From assembly GCA_963924555.1 (NCBI GenBank), contig OZ004581.1, positions 1 through 64,000 on the forward strand: 64,000 bases of DNA. Direction: 5' to 3'. This DNA comes from Crambe crambe. Taxonomy: Eukaryota; Porifera; Demospongiae; Poecilosclerida; Crambeidae. Numbering within the stretch: position 1 is the first letter of the stretch; each line of letters opens with the position of its first letter. The position numbers were made by a program, and so were the translations under genes. Of this stretch, positions 44,695 through 60,091 are shown piece by piece. Below the pieces are notes generated by a model. It saw only the letters and a list, made by a program, of their open reading frames with translations. It had not been told where the DNA came from and did not search any database.

Positions 44695-47600
44695 TGAACG
44701 AATTTGCAGCTCTGCAAGAAGACCAGATAGAGTGTCTAGGAAGCTGGCTAGCAAACCAGATTATATATATTATTATGTTCATTGTTATATAGTTTGTGTT
44801 TGTCAAAGGGTCCAGACTGCAATAGTGGTTGGGTATACTGGTAGCTAGATGACTTCTTGGTTAGATGTTTGAGGTCGTCCAAGTGCCCATTAATAAAGAG
44901 ATATGTACATCCATTACACGATATCTCCAATTTCCATTCCCAGGTGATTGAGAGTTTGGCTCAAATGCTATACGACTGAGCATATAACATTAAATATCTC
45001 ACTATCTAGCTATCATGTAATTCTATGAAAAGGAAGAAGAGTGTGCAGGAACTGTGTAACTTCTCTGTGCTGCAAGGTGGCCAATCTTCAGGAATGAAGA
45101 ACTCCTCTCACCAATGCACTTGACTACACTTCTTATTTGCCACTATATCCTATCTGCATAAAGTCTTCCATTATAATTACAGTATTATCTTCAGATCTGA
45201 GCGCTGTATTAATAATTTTAGGGGGCGTGGCTTGAGACTAGATGCAAACTTCGGGGAGAAAGAGAACAACATACCTTCAACACAGAAGCAGGCAGGCAGG
45301 GATAGAAACGAACGGGCAAACTTGCAGGAGAACAGCGGGGCCGGGGATCCGGGATAGTCTGGCGGCGCCGACCCTTTACCTTGGAGACGAGTTGTGTCAG
45401 ATTACATCTCACGAGCATGGCTGATAAATAACTGAAGAACTAGTTTGTAGAATAGCATAGCCAAGGAAAAGGGCTGGAGAAGAGGGGAGAGAGCCTGGAT
45501 CTTGAGGCTGTTCTCAGAATAATTACCCCTGCTACAGCCTGTACTTTATTCAGTCGAATCTAAATGCTTCTTGAAGCGCTCATCACAGGGGAACTGTGGT
45601 CACTAGGGCTGTAGCCCTCTAAGCAGTATACAGTGTGAAACGTTTAAGAGGTCAGCTATAATATTCTAGGTTTACACTAGCAGAGCAAAAAGGAAACAAG
45701 ACTTTGGTTTAGCTTTGAGTGCCCCTGTCAATCCTCGACATAAGTCATACAAGTTTGTATTCACTTTAAAACTGCAATGTAATACATACTTCTAGTGCTT
45801 TGCATAAATTCATGGGTTTACTCTGGTAGGATCAGCTTGTGTACGAATAACTATTGGCTATGGCAGTCATAATATTATTTGCTTGAGGAAATCTTGTTTA
45901 TTATATTTCTTGGGGGCTGGGTGTGTGGCAGACATGCCATTTGAAGGTGCGTTGATAGAAGAGGGCGGAGCTGAGCATGGAAACCATAACCCACAGTCTC
46001 CTGATAATATGCGCAGTTTGGGACAGGAGGCTATGAATGGTGGGTGGAGTTTCAGTTTCACAGAAGTATGTATGTGTAGAACGCTAGCTTATAAGCAAGA
46101 GTTTTCCCTTATCTCCATAAAACCTTCCCTACCATAATTATATTGGGCTCAATATAACATCTACTTAGCAAAGTTAATATCCAAAAATGATGTCAGGTGG
46201 AAAGACAGTTGTTATAAAAGGTAAGTCTACCTGAGTTGAGTATCGTTACTTACCTTCGGTAAGATATCAACCAATCTGACGAATTCCCTGAAACATGGGG
46301 TATGAGTTGGTCAGTGTGACATTATTACACTACAGGTATCAGGTGTCTCCAGCATTGTCTCAAGCCTTAGTGTACTCCAAGTTGTATATAATTTCGTGGC
46401 AGCCAGTGCATAAGACCCCTTACAGTGGGTGTGGTCAGTGATGTCATAGCCAGGACGCCGTCATGTCTGTTTGTGGACAGGAAGAGGCGATGTGTACGGC
46501 TAGTTACTATGATACTTTGAAGACCGGCCTCGCTGCTGATTAGCAAACAAGAAACTGGCAGTAAACTTTCATTGTCTATAGTAAAACTGGTCAACTCTTT
46601 TATGGTAACCTAAGTTGTAGCTGCAAACCTTGGGTGTGTGTTAGCTGATGGGTAGCTGGCTAATTATTCGTAATTGAGCAAGCGCTCTAGTACTAGAGGA
46701 GTGTGCTTGTTCTGGCTGTACCATTGTTTTGGTTCAGCCAGATGATTTTCTATGAACTTAGAGCTCTCCAGTGTTTTGTTTTGCTTATCATCATTCTAGG
46801 AATGGATCAGTGCTTGTGCAGACCTCCTGTTCATTTGCCTTCTAGCTTACTGTTTATATGTTAACACTGTTTTATCTCTTCAATACAGATCAATTGTAGC
46901 ACCCCTTCTAGTAAGTTTGTAGTGTGCAAGAGCTAGCCCTATGGATATACAGTCGATATGGCTACACCTTTCTAGTTTTGAGCTCTTTATTAGCTGCAGC
47001 TTTCTTTTGCTAGCTTCCCAATGAATTCATAACCAAGCACCAGTTGTGTAAACTGTATAGGCCCCCAAACCTTTTGTACAATTGTGGGCTTCCATCCATA
47101 CTTGCTGAGTACACAACCAACCTGTGATACAGTGCTTTACAAATTGGTTGGCTGAGTTCATGTCTCAGTTGCAGTAAGTCAAGACTAAGCAGCAGTCTGG
47201 TGCATTGCATATTGTACCTTCCGCTTTTTGTTGTTGTTTTGTTGTTGCATTGACTGATCCTGTCCATTCACACAATGTCTGGCCCTAGAATTCACTACAC
47301 AAATGTGAGTCTAAACATTCAGCATGATAAATTTTTTTCTGAAATTCGGGAAATGCTATCAAGATTTGGAATGAAACGACAATAACAGCTCACTTTGTAA
47401 AATGCTTGCAAATCACCACTGTGTTGCTTAGTGCTATCCCGCCATTCGGCCAGCATCGTGACTATCAGACTGCCAACTAATGTATGCTGGTCCACCTGTT
47501 GAGCGTTGGTTTACCTTTGCTTCTCTGTTTAAAAGTGCATCTGATAAGATGGCAATAATGTGGGTAGGCACCAAAATGGAAGCTGTTTCTGTATGTTAAA

Positions 47601-48094
47601 CTTTTAGTTTCCAGATGTGCAACCACGTTGGATTGGGGAGGGGGGCTAGGGTTCCAGATTTAAAAATTACATTAGGAAGTGGTACCCAAAACATTGCACT
47701 CATCAACTAATATTGATGTGGATGTAGTTCAAGTTGCCCATGGATTTTAATAGTACGTAAAGTAGTTACTGAAATTAATGTCTTTTTCTTGTATTCTGCA
47801 GCTAATGAGTATTATTATACAAAAATGTTTCTCCTGCCAAGTGTAGACCTACAACAATAGAGGAACGTCCCCTGTCAGGGGAACACACAAGTACCTACAG
47901 TCCAGTGAATATTTGGACTCCTACCCCTCTCAACGGGCACTTTATCACAATGACAGCACTCTTTATAATGTATTCTACTTTTATCAATAATTATGAAATT
48001 GAAATTTATTAATGAGTTCTAGTTTTCATTTTCTTCAGCTTTTCACACGCCTTTGACTGAGAACCTAAATACAGTATGTGAAGATCATTAGATG
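44695..48094. other. Gene-poor interval
   Basis: About 3.4 kb in which I could not build a supported gene. It holds a diverged direct copy (47065-47185) of the 42.8-kb repeat. Two very small spliced open frames (46187-46413, and one starting MSGPRIHYTN at about 47275) are phase-consistent but unrecognised. A short GC-rich open region lies at 45218-45418. Non-coding RNA or lineage-specific genes are possible. Confidence 0.4.
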
Positions 48095-50109
48095 TTAATA
48101 TTCAAAGAGAATTCTCCCACCTCTTCTCCTGTAAATGTCAGTGTTACACTGCACCCTTAGCTCATAGACATACTCTTCAAGAACAGCTCTCTCAATGTTT
48201 CGTATTGAATTCTTATAATCTGATTCGAAACTAGGATTGACGTAGTAGGGGACACTATACTCGCTTGTCACTCTCTTTACGTTGTATTCACTGCATCAAA
48301 AAGGAGTACTGAACATGGCAATCAAAACCTAATGTTAGATTACCTACCCACTTCTTCTTAACGAGTATGGGGGTGATTCAGCAAACAAGGACTGGAGTAA
48401 GGAACTGGACAGGGACACCAGCAGAATAAGCATTATAGGCAAAACCTGACAGAGATACATGAAGTTGCTTCCCTCCTAAAGATATTGATGAAGTTGGTTC
48501 TAAAATTTAATGGTATGATGACGAGATTGATAATTACCCTACTGTGGTGGTGTCTCTGGTGATGATGCCGATGCTGATGATCACCAAAACCACGAAATCT
48601 ATGATGATTGCTATTGAATGAAGTTCCAAACACATTTCTTCCGGAAGTGTACACAAAAGCTATCCACCAATTATAAAAGTAAAGCAATTAACTCGTGCAG
48701 ATTTGACAGCTAATCTAAATGTTACCTTCACTTCCAAATCCAAAGTTTTCTCCAAAGAACATACGAAATAGATCGTCAGGAGAAAGGTCTGGGTCAGCAG
48801 CTGCATTTGGCCCCCTTAAACCGTCTTCGCCATATCGATCGTAATGATTTCGACGAGTAGCATCACTTAAGACAGAATAAGCTTTGCTGACAGCTACATG
48901 CAACAATTGAGTCATATTCCATCCAGCATTTAGTGAATTCACACACACCTTTGAAGGCTTCGTCAGCTTGAGGTGCTCTATTCTTGTCGGGGTGCAGAGT
49001 GAGGGCCAACCTTTTATAATGTTTTTTGAGGTCAACATCAGATGCGTCTCGAGAAACACCCAAAATATCATAGTAGTCCTTGCAATGCAATACTCTGCAG
49101 TTCAAATTCACACAGTTCATAATGCTCTTTTAGAGTTCATTTCTGCCCCCCAAAATAATTCATCTAGCTGGCACAATGTGACAATACAAATTTCATTGTG
49201 ATTCTTTCCCAATGAAAAGAAATTGTACATACTATGTAGACCAACCTCTGGACAGCAGTGTTCTGCTCCTCTGTATAGTCCTTATCACCAGCTGCTGCAT
49301 TCCTCTGTGAATTAGTCTGTTGATAAATTTTTTCTGTAGCGTTCTGTCTGCCAGACTTGTCAGCACCACTTGAAGAGGTACTACTACTTACATTGGACAG
49401 TTCATTCAGAAAATCTGTAATAAGTCAAATTAAGGGTTCTATCTAGAAATTCTCATTTTAGGGAAAGTTCAATCCATGGGGCTGCAGCCTACCAGGTCTA
49501 TGCCAGTACCAACAAATCATACAAAGGAGGCAGTGCTCACCCCAACCAAAGTTTCCTCAAATACCTGATGAGAAGATTTATTATAAGACAAATACATCTG
49601 GTCAGACAATACAGGCTTCCATGCACAGCTGAGATGCAATTACTTTTAATAGCAAAGGAGAATCGCACGGGAGTAAGTTGTCATGTTGACATCATTATCC
49701 CAAGCAGCTGAGAACATCAGCTGCTTTATTCTTGGCTATTATGAATGGCTCTTCAGTCATCACATGCCAACTACGTAATGACTACAAACATACTACTTTT
49801 AATGGCTACACCAGAATCTTGGAAGGCAACATAGAATTATGCATTGTCTGACCTATTGTCTGGCTCATAAGACTACTAGCTAGAAACAGTATGTGGTACT
49901 GTTACAGGTATTAAGGTTTTATTCATCAATACTGACAGTATTAGGGTGCTCCTAGCTAGTTTTTAGTCCTCACCTTCGGCCTCCTTTGAATAGCAGAGTC
50001 TAAGAGATTTACTTGCGAATTTCTCTGCTTCCTCCTTAGCTCCAGACTTCAAAGCAGATTTTGCTTTCCTTAAACACTTCTTTGCTTCATCTCTGTTAGC
50101 TGACTCCAT
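48095..50109 (-). CDS. DNAJB12: DNAJB12/DNAJB14-like ER membrane J-protein
   Basis: A type III J-domain co-chaperone that in its family sits in the ER membrane with the J domain in the cytosol and works with Hsp70 in ER quality control. Exons on the minus strand: 50109-49974, 49414-49246, 49094-48949, 48893-48726, 48659-48538, 48445-48348 and 48290-48095; 344 aa, all junctions in phase. The N-terminus [20 protein letters not shown] matches the family helical start. The J domain (~105-165) has [14 protein letters not shown] and the HPD motif at 136-138. A linker follows with a His-rich run (~235-246). There is one membrane segment at ~248-268 ([20 protein letters not shown]), then SPPYSL and the C-terminal DUF1977 region (~275-344) with PYYV. 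It is divergent from TIMM23, with 72 bp between start codons. The B12 versus B14 distinction cannot be made. Confidence 0.9.
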
Positions 50110-50181
50110 TATTATTTTTTTCAATTTTACAAAGGGTTCTCCTTATTATAAGAAATTACCTTAGTCACGTGTTCAGATGCA
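50110..50181. promoter_or_regulatory. 72-bp bidirectional promoter (DNAJB12-like / TIMM23)
   Basis: Only 72 bp separates the two divergent start codons, so both core promoters and 5' leaders must lie here or overlap the genes. It contains CTTAGTCACGTG, with an E-box CACGTG at about 50166. Function is inferred from position. Confidence 0.5.
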
Positions 50182-50967
50182 ATGGCCACTGATTCTTGGA
50201 AGGAGTCTACTACTGCAGAGTCAAGTAAGCCTATTATAGCTTGTGTTTTTCGAAGAAACTGAACGTTACTGCTAGTAGGTTCTTATGGACTGCAGGGACT
50301 GAGCCCTTATGCCTTGGACCCTACTTATTTACCAAAGGTAATTAAACTGTGCATCATTGATTTCATCACTATGGGATAGGATACCATCTCACCAGGCCCC
50401 AGAGTTTATATTCCCAGTAGAAGCAAGAAGACGGAGTTGGAATGAAAAATGGTTTGATAGAGTTGGTACCAGCTACATAGTAGGATTGGGCTCAGGAGGC
50501 GTCTGGGGATCATGGGAGGGTTTCAAGAACCAAGAGGCTACCTCTTGGCGTATGAGAGCTAATTCTGTGCTCAATGGACTGACTAGAAGAGGCCCATTTA
50601 TGGCCAACACACTAGCTGTGCTCAGTAAGTGTGTGTGCCAAGTTAAATTTACATGTTTTCAGAATAATAAGATTCTTTAGTGTTGGTGTATAGTCCTATG
50701 GAATCAGCTCTAGGACATCTACGAGGAAAGCAAGACTTTGGTAACTCTCTGCTTGCTGCAACTCTTACTGGGGCTGCATACAAATCAACAGGCAGGTTCT
50801 TCTTTTCAGATATTATAGGCATTTCAGATTGTTCCCTTTTTGCAGCCGGCGCCAGACCTATGGCAGTAGCAGCAATGGCAGGGTGTGTCATCATCGGAGC
50901 CCTACAGACTTCTAAATATATGTTGGGAGAACGTGTTAATATACCATTATTGGATGACTACACTTGA
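50182..50967 (+). CDS. TIMM23: TIM23, inner-membrane import channel subunit
   Basis: Core channel subunit of the mitochondrial TIM23 presequence translocase. Exons 50182-50224, 50279-50337 (or from 50276), 50396-50624, 50681-50795 and 50856-50967; 185 aa, close to the family length of ~200. The family signature GLSPYALDPTYLP precedes the conserved PEFIFP. Four membrane segments follow, with glycine-rich GLGSGGVWGSWEG, then GLTRRGPFMANTLAVLS, GNSLLAATLTGAAYKSTG and MAVAAMAGCVIIGAL. The acceptor of exon 2 is a NAGNAG pair (CTAGTAG). The last intron (60 nt) has no stop and is in frame, so an unspliced reading is also open, but removing it restores the short family loop between segments 3 and 4. 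Divergent from the DNAJB12-like gene; PAPSS follows 217 bp downstream on the same strand. Confidence 0.9.
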
Positions 50968-51184
50968 TCCGACTCATTTTTTTCATCATCATTGTACATG
51001 TACAAAGTAAAAGCATAAAAACAACCTGAATGCTGAGCATGCGCATGGAGTTCTTACAAGGCTTCAGTTAGCAGTTAGCTAGCCTAGATACCGCAGGTAT
51101 TTTATGTTTGTGTATGTGTTTGTGACGACTGATGAGCAACAGCTCTCCGTGAGATAGCTTGAACTGCTGCCTAGGTGGTTGAAG

Positions 51185-53707
<2,523 letters not shown>

Positions 53708-53765
53708 CTGGCCAAGTAATCTAAATTGTTGGATCTGACACTAATTATTGTAACAATTATTATCA

Positions 53766-54520
53766 TTAAATGGCATCTAAATATTTATGAACTATAGCCA
53801 TGAGTTTCATGTCGACGAGGGCTTGTTTTAGGACACGTGGCGAGGCTTCTTGAGAATTCTTTTGCCATCTGTGCAAATGTCCAGTTGGAATTGCATGTAT
53901 TGGAGAGATTATGAAAGTACTCTCACCTCGCTAGCATCTGGTATGATGCTTCCTTTAGGTCAGTAAAGTAAGCTTGTTGAATGGAGTCCAATGTTGGCTC
54001 ATCTAATCCTAAATGGCGTCCCAACATCTTCCAATCCCTACCCACCTCCTCAGATATTTGTTTCAGATGCCTGAATTCTAGTTTATCCACGACAGCAATT
54101 GGTGCAAGATTATGGGCTACCAAAAATAAAGCTGTGGTAATACTTTTTAAGGTGTGGTCACTCTGAACTCACAAATCTTTTTGTGTTTATATTCCTTGAT
54201 CATGTCACTCAAGTCGACACGCCCAATAGTCTCCAGAAGTTCACACAATAGCTGAGGGCTATCAGCAGAAATAAGTGCTACGCATCAACATCATCCATCG
54301 TAAGAAAATGTAACTATCTCAAAAAGCACTCGCTACCTTTTTCAATCAAAACATTAAAGAGTTCTATTCCACTCTTTATTTCTTCTCTTTTTCTTTCGCT
54401 GACGTAATCGTAGCATAAATTTTTGAGCTCTCTTACATTTTCTACTCCCAATCCATCACTGATGCGACCTAACACTTTCCTAAACTCTAGCTTCACACGA
54501 GCTTCACTCACTTCTGCCAT
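53766..54520 (-). CDS. FADD: FADD-like death adaptor (DED + death domain)
   Basis: An adaptor that links death receptors, through its death domain, to initiator caspases, through its death effector domain. Exons on the minus strand: 54520-54337, 54277-54173, 54131-53927 and 53868-53766; 198 aa (human 208), phases 1, 1, 2. The DED spans about residues 1-92 (RVKLEFRKVLGRISDGLG, ELKNLCYDYV, then LLCELLETIGRVDL). The death domain spans about 105-190 (FRHLKQISEEVGRDWKMLGR, LGLDEPTLDSI, then the conserved Trp and ALVDM in the last exon). The domain order and size fit FADD; other DED-DD proteins are possible. The start is the first ATG, 56 bp from the start of the divergent neighbour. Confidence 0.87.
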
Positions 54521-54576
54521 GCCTCGAGCAAAGGTGAAAGGTTGATTTTCGATTCAAAATAGAGCGCACTTTGAGT
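54521..54576. promoter_or_regulatory. 56-bp bidirectional promoter (FADD / ETAA1-like)
   Basis: Just 56 bp lies between the two divergent ATGs (54520 and 54577). No TATA box is visible. Shared control of an apoptosis adaptor and a possible replication-stress protein is inference from position. Confidence 0.5.
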
Positions 54577-55704
54577 ATGGCAGCTCTCGATCTCAGTTTA
54601 GAATTCATACTGAGAAATGTTCACAGACTTTTGTAAGTTAGTTAATTACTTTCTATTGATGTCTATGGTTTAGCTCACCTCTGTTAACAGCTATCAACAC
54701 CATCATGAGTCGAAATAAAAGGAAATTACGAATTAAGAAGAAATCAGACACAAATAGTAATGTGGAGCATGGAGCTGAGCGAGCAGGTACACCTCATTAA
54801 GTAGTACTTCTTTACATGAATGTGGTCTTTCATCTAGTCTCACAGACCACACCCCCACCGATGCAAGGAAGGAGAGAGAGGACCCCTCCTCATACTTTAG
54901 ATCTGACAGTCACCTATGACTACTCGTGTGCTACCAGCAAACAAGACAATCCTGTTAGAAGCATGGAGGAATTATCGCAGCTTTTCTCCTTTAAGGTAAA
55001 AAAATAGGGCACACTCTCAATTAATGCATACTGTACTGAGAACTCCATTGTACGCATAGTAACTCTGTGTATAGGATGGTTCTATAAGGTCTGCTGTATC
55101 CCCTCCAGTAGCAAGATTCCGGAAGGATCATTCTCTCTCCCCACCACCTAAAAAACAGCGAGTTCTTTCGTCTTCCGTTCAGAACCCTGGAGTGTATTGT
55201 TTGAACAGTTTGGTGTCCACACTGAAGTGTAGACTGAATGAACCGACATCACCAGCTAGCACAGAAAGGGCTCCCTTAGTGGAAGCCTCGGGTGTGGAGA
55301 CAGACTCTTCTAGATCTAGGATAAGAAACTTTTTTTCTGGGGAGGACAAGTGTGAAGTGACTGGATTAGAGGGTGAGAACTCGTCCAGGAGCAGCACATG
55401 TGAGATTGGAGAGCAGGACGAAGAATTCTGGACTCAAGCAGCACAAAAAATTTCTCTCGAAAGTGGAGATTACTCTTCTAGTGTGGAATGCTGGGATAGA
55501 GATGAAGGGAGTGAATCAGATTTATTTTTTCAAGAACTATTGGAAAGTGATGGAATGGATGCATCTCCAGTTGGACCTGGAGCCACACTTGGACCGAATG
55601 CCAACTCCTCGACTCTCAATAAAGGAGGCTGCACTCCACATGAAATTGAGATGAAACATTTAAATGCGATCATGTTGCGTTCACAAAGGAAGCAAAAAAA
55701 ATAA
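54577..55704 (+). CDS. Disordered protein with RPA-binding-like C-terminus, possibly ETAA1-like
   Basis: Four exons, 54577-54632, 54674-54786, 54838-54995 and 55075-55704, phases 2, 1, 0; 318 aa. No globular domain is obvious. It has a basic segment (MSRNKRKLRIKKKSD), a Pro/Ser-rich region with a basic PPPKKQR, an acidic region with DEEFWTQ and ECWDRDEGSESDLFFQELLE, and an extreme C-terminus CTPHEIEMKHLNAIMLRSQR. That tail resembles the RPA32-binding helix of ETAA1, SMARCAL1 and UNG2 (S/T-P-E-E-I-x-x-K-R-x-x-A-L). The acidic stretch just before it is where ETAA1 has its ATR-activating region. The ETAA1 assignment is a hypothesis; it is much shorter than vertebrate ETAA1. ADH5 starts 68 bp downstream on the same strand. 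Confidence 0.6.
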
Positions 55705-55772
55705 AAATAAATTTTTTATTAAGGTGCGTGGGTGGATCATAGCACGTGGTGGGGGAATTAGATATCAGCTCA

Positions 55773-57532
<1,760 letters not shown>

Positions 57533-57654
57533 CAACTGGACAGTAATGGAAAATTATTTTTATTTCCAATTTAAAAAAATTAATGCTTTTTGTTGATGCC
57601 GATCTTTACCCACTTTCTCATAGTATAATGCTTGCAGCTTTTAGATAGTGTGTG

Positions 57655-58504
57655 ATGCTTGCTTCATCTTCTGCTGGGGGTCACGTTTTTAGAACGTTGA
57701 GAGAAGAGGACATTCCTGGTGTGAAAGCTTTGTGTTTGGATTGCTTTCCTGTGGAGTATTCCGACAAGTGGTTTATGTATGTCACTTCTTCCAAGGTAAG
57801 TTGGCTCGAGTTGTCTTTTGCTTCACTATCACTGTCTTTGTTAATAAAAGGTGTATTCTTTAGGATGTTTCTTACCAGATGATGATACAATAAGGGGAAA
57901 TGATCAATTGATATCTATGGTGATTGGAGAGGAACAACCTTTGATTCGAGTAGAGAAAGAAGTTGGCCCGATTTTGGCATCTGCTCGTTCCTTAACAACT
58001 GTGATGTACATCATTAGTTTAGGCAAGTCTGCCGGTAGTTGCAATTGTATGATTTACATGCATGTCACTCTAGGGGTGCTGAGTCAGCATCGTAAACAAG
58101 GACTAGGATCTCTACTCGTTAATTCTTTGCTTGCACACGTATCTTCAATTCCATCCTGTCAAGCGGTTTATCTTCATGTTCAAGCATCTAATTCTTCTGC
58201 TCAGCGTTTCTATAATCAGTAAGGTTTTGTTTTTTTAAGTTGAGCAGCTTAATTGTGAAGCACATATGCTATCAGGTTGAGTTTCAGGGAGTTCACAACT
58301 GTTCAAGATTATTATTGGATTCAAGGGAAATATGAAGATGCATTCCTTTACTGCTGCTATACTAATGGAGGAGTTGCCTTTACTCCCTCATGGAAAGGGT
58401 ACACGTTCCGATACTATGAAGCAGTTAGCAACTGCCTCTGGGACACTTGTTCTGTAGCCAGCAACTCCATCAGAAAATTCCTGCATTCAATTCGTCACTT
58501 TTAA
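57655..58504 (+). CDS. NAA60: N-alpha-acetyltransferase 60 (Golgi NAT)
   Basis: A GNAT-family N-terminal acetyltransferase; in animals it is anchored on the Golgi by its C-terminus and acts on transmembrane protein N-termini facing the cytosol. Exons 57655-57795, 57851-58022, 58074-58218 and 58276-58504; 228 aa (human 242). Family features: FRTLREEDIPGVKALCLDCF, PVEYSDKWF, beta-4 YIISLGVL and the acetyl-CoA loop HRKQGLGSLL, then YLHVQASNSSAQRFYNQ, YYWIQGKYEDAFLY and NGG. Intron 2 uses a GC donor (TTTAG|GCAAGT) and ends CTCTAG; it is 51 nt, in frame and stop-free. The amphipathic C-terminus (SVASNSIRKFLHSIRHF) suits membrane association. Its stop is 36 bp from the stop of convergent RACK1. Confidence 0.92.
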
Positions 58505-58540
58505 TATTTTTTAAAAATTTTGCCAGTGCAGAAACATTTA

Positions 58541-59811
58541 TCATGCATGCTGTTCGACATCATACACCCGAATGAGATTATCAGTGTAGCCAGCGAACAA
58601 GGTTTGTCCATCGCTACTCCAGGCTAAACTCATGCACTCCACTGGACCATTAGTAGAGAGACGATCCACCCACAACTCGTCCACTAGAGACTTGCTCTCC
58701 AAGTCCTGCAAGAGACTAGAATGCAACATCTGTCCACACATCATGAATTTCATGTCAGCTCACCCATATCTTTACTGCCTGACCAGTGGCTGCACACAAC
58801 CAGTATCTATTGGGGCTGAATACGAGTGCATTTATGACTTCACCCCCTCCAAGAGTGTACAAGTGTTTCCCTTCATTCAAGTCCCACAGCATTGCACTAC
58901 CGTCCTGTAAGAGATAATAAAGTTGACAGCCCAGGCATAACTAGTTGATTACCTTTCCCCCTGAAGCACAGAGAGAGCCATCAGGAGAAACGGTAACACA
59001 GTTGAGGAATCCATTATGACCAAAGTGGTTTGTCTTCAGTTTGCAGTTGGTCAGGTTCCACACCTGTTAGATAACTATAGCAATCAAGAGCTGTATATTT
59101 GCCAGTGCTGCTATACTGGCACCTTGACGAGCTTGTCCCACCCACAGGAAACAATGACAGGATTTTGAGAGTTGGGAGAGAACCGCACACAGCTGACCCA
59201 GTCTGTATGGCAATCGTCCTATAATTATGGCAGTCGTATATCACAGTTGGCTATGGAATATTACAATAGTGTGCACACCTGGATAGTATACTTGCAAACA
59301 CCCAAGGTGTTCCAGAGTTTAATAGTATGGTCTCGAGAACCAGACACTATTTGCCTATTGTCGGCAGAAAAGGCCACACTAATGACATCCTTGGTATGAC
59401 CTACAAATCGACGAGTGGTCTGTCCCCTAAACATAATGCAGCTTCAAACAACCTCCAGTGGAAAAAAACATTAGTTTACGTGCTAAGATCCCAGAGCCTG
59501 AGGGTATGATCCCATGATCCAGACAATGCAAACTGTCCATCGCTACTAATCACCACATCCGACACAAAATGGTTGTGTCCCCTCAATGCTTTCTTAGCTA
59601 TACCATAGTTAGTGTCTTCCTTAGTCAAACTCCACATTATGATTGACTTATCTAAGAGGTGTACAAAAATGGTGACGGTGCACTGACCAATAACACACTC
59701 ACCCCTGGACGCAGAAAGAATCATATCGGGGACTGCAGGCGTTGTGGCGATCTGTGTGACCCATCCACCATGACCCTTTAAGGTACCTCTGAGTCGTAGA
59801 AGCTCAGTCAT
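58541..59811 (-). CDS. RACK1: RACK1, seven-blade WD40 ribosomal scaffold
   Basis: A 40S-bound WD40 scaffold for PKC and other kinases and for translational control. Exons on the minus strand: 59811-59703, 59651-59480, 59426-59279, 59218-59123, 59063-58953, 58904-58764 and 58705-58541; 313 aa (human 317). Very high identity: [135 protein letters not shown] and GH motifs of all blades are present. The last blade has a slightly altered insert ([13 protein letters not shown]) and tail. It lies tail-to-tail with NAA60 and 280 bp downstream of P4HA on the same strand. Confidence 0.97.
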
Positions 59812-60091
59812 ATCCTATGCCCCAGACACGATTGGTGCAGATTACCAGCAACTAATCCAGCTTCGGCCACGTTGACCCTTTAAAGAGAAAGGACTATCCA
59901 CGCATGCGCCGTTTTACCGTAGTCTTTCACCCCGCCCACAATACATTCAATCACACCCCTAAATGCTTGGTCTCCAAGGAATGAATGTACTAAAAAATCA
60001 CAATTTTCAATTCAAAAAAAATGCCGCATTGCAAGAACTATAACACAGAAATTGATTGATTGTGGCGGTGACAGAGTTGATTCATTGTTAA

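Noticed and set aside
45218..45418. GC-rich open frames on both strands
   Set aside because: A possible first exon (MLVRCNLTQLVSK followed by GTAAAG) could not be extended to any supported gene.
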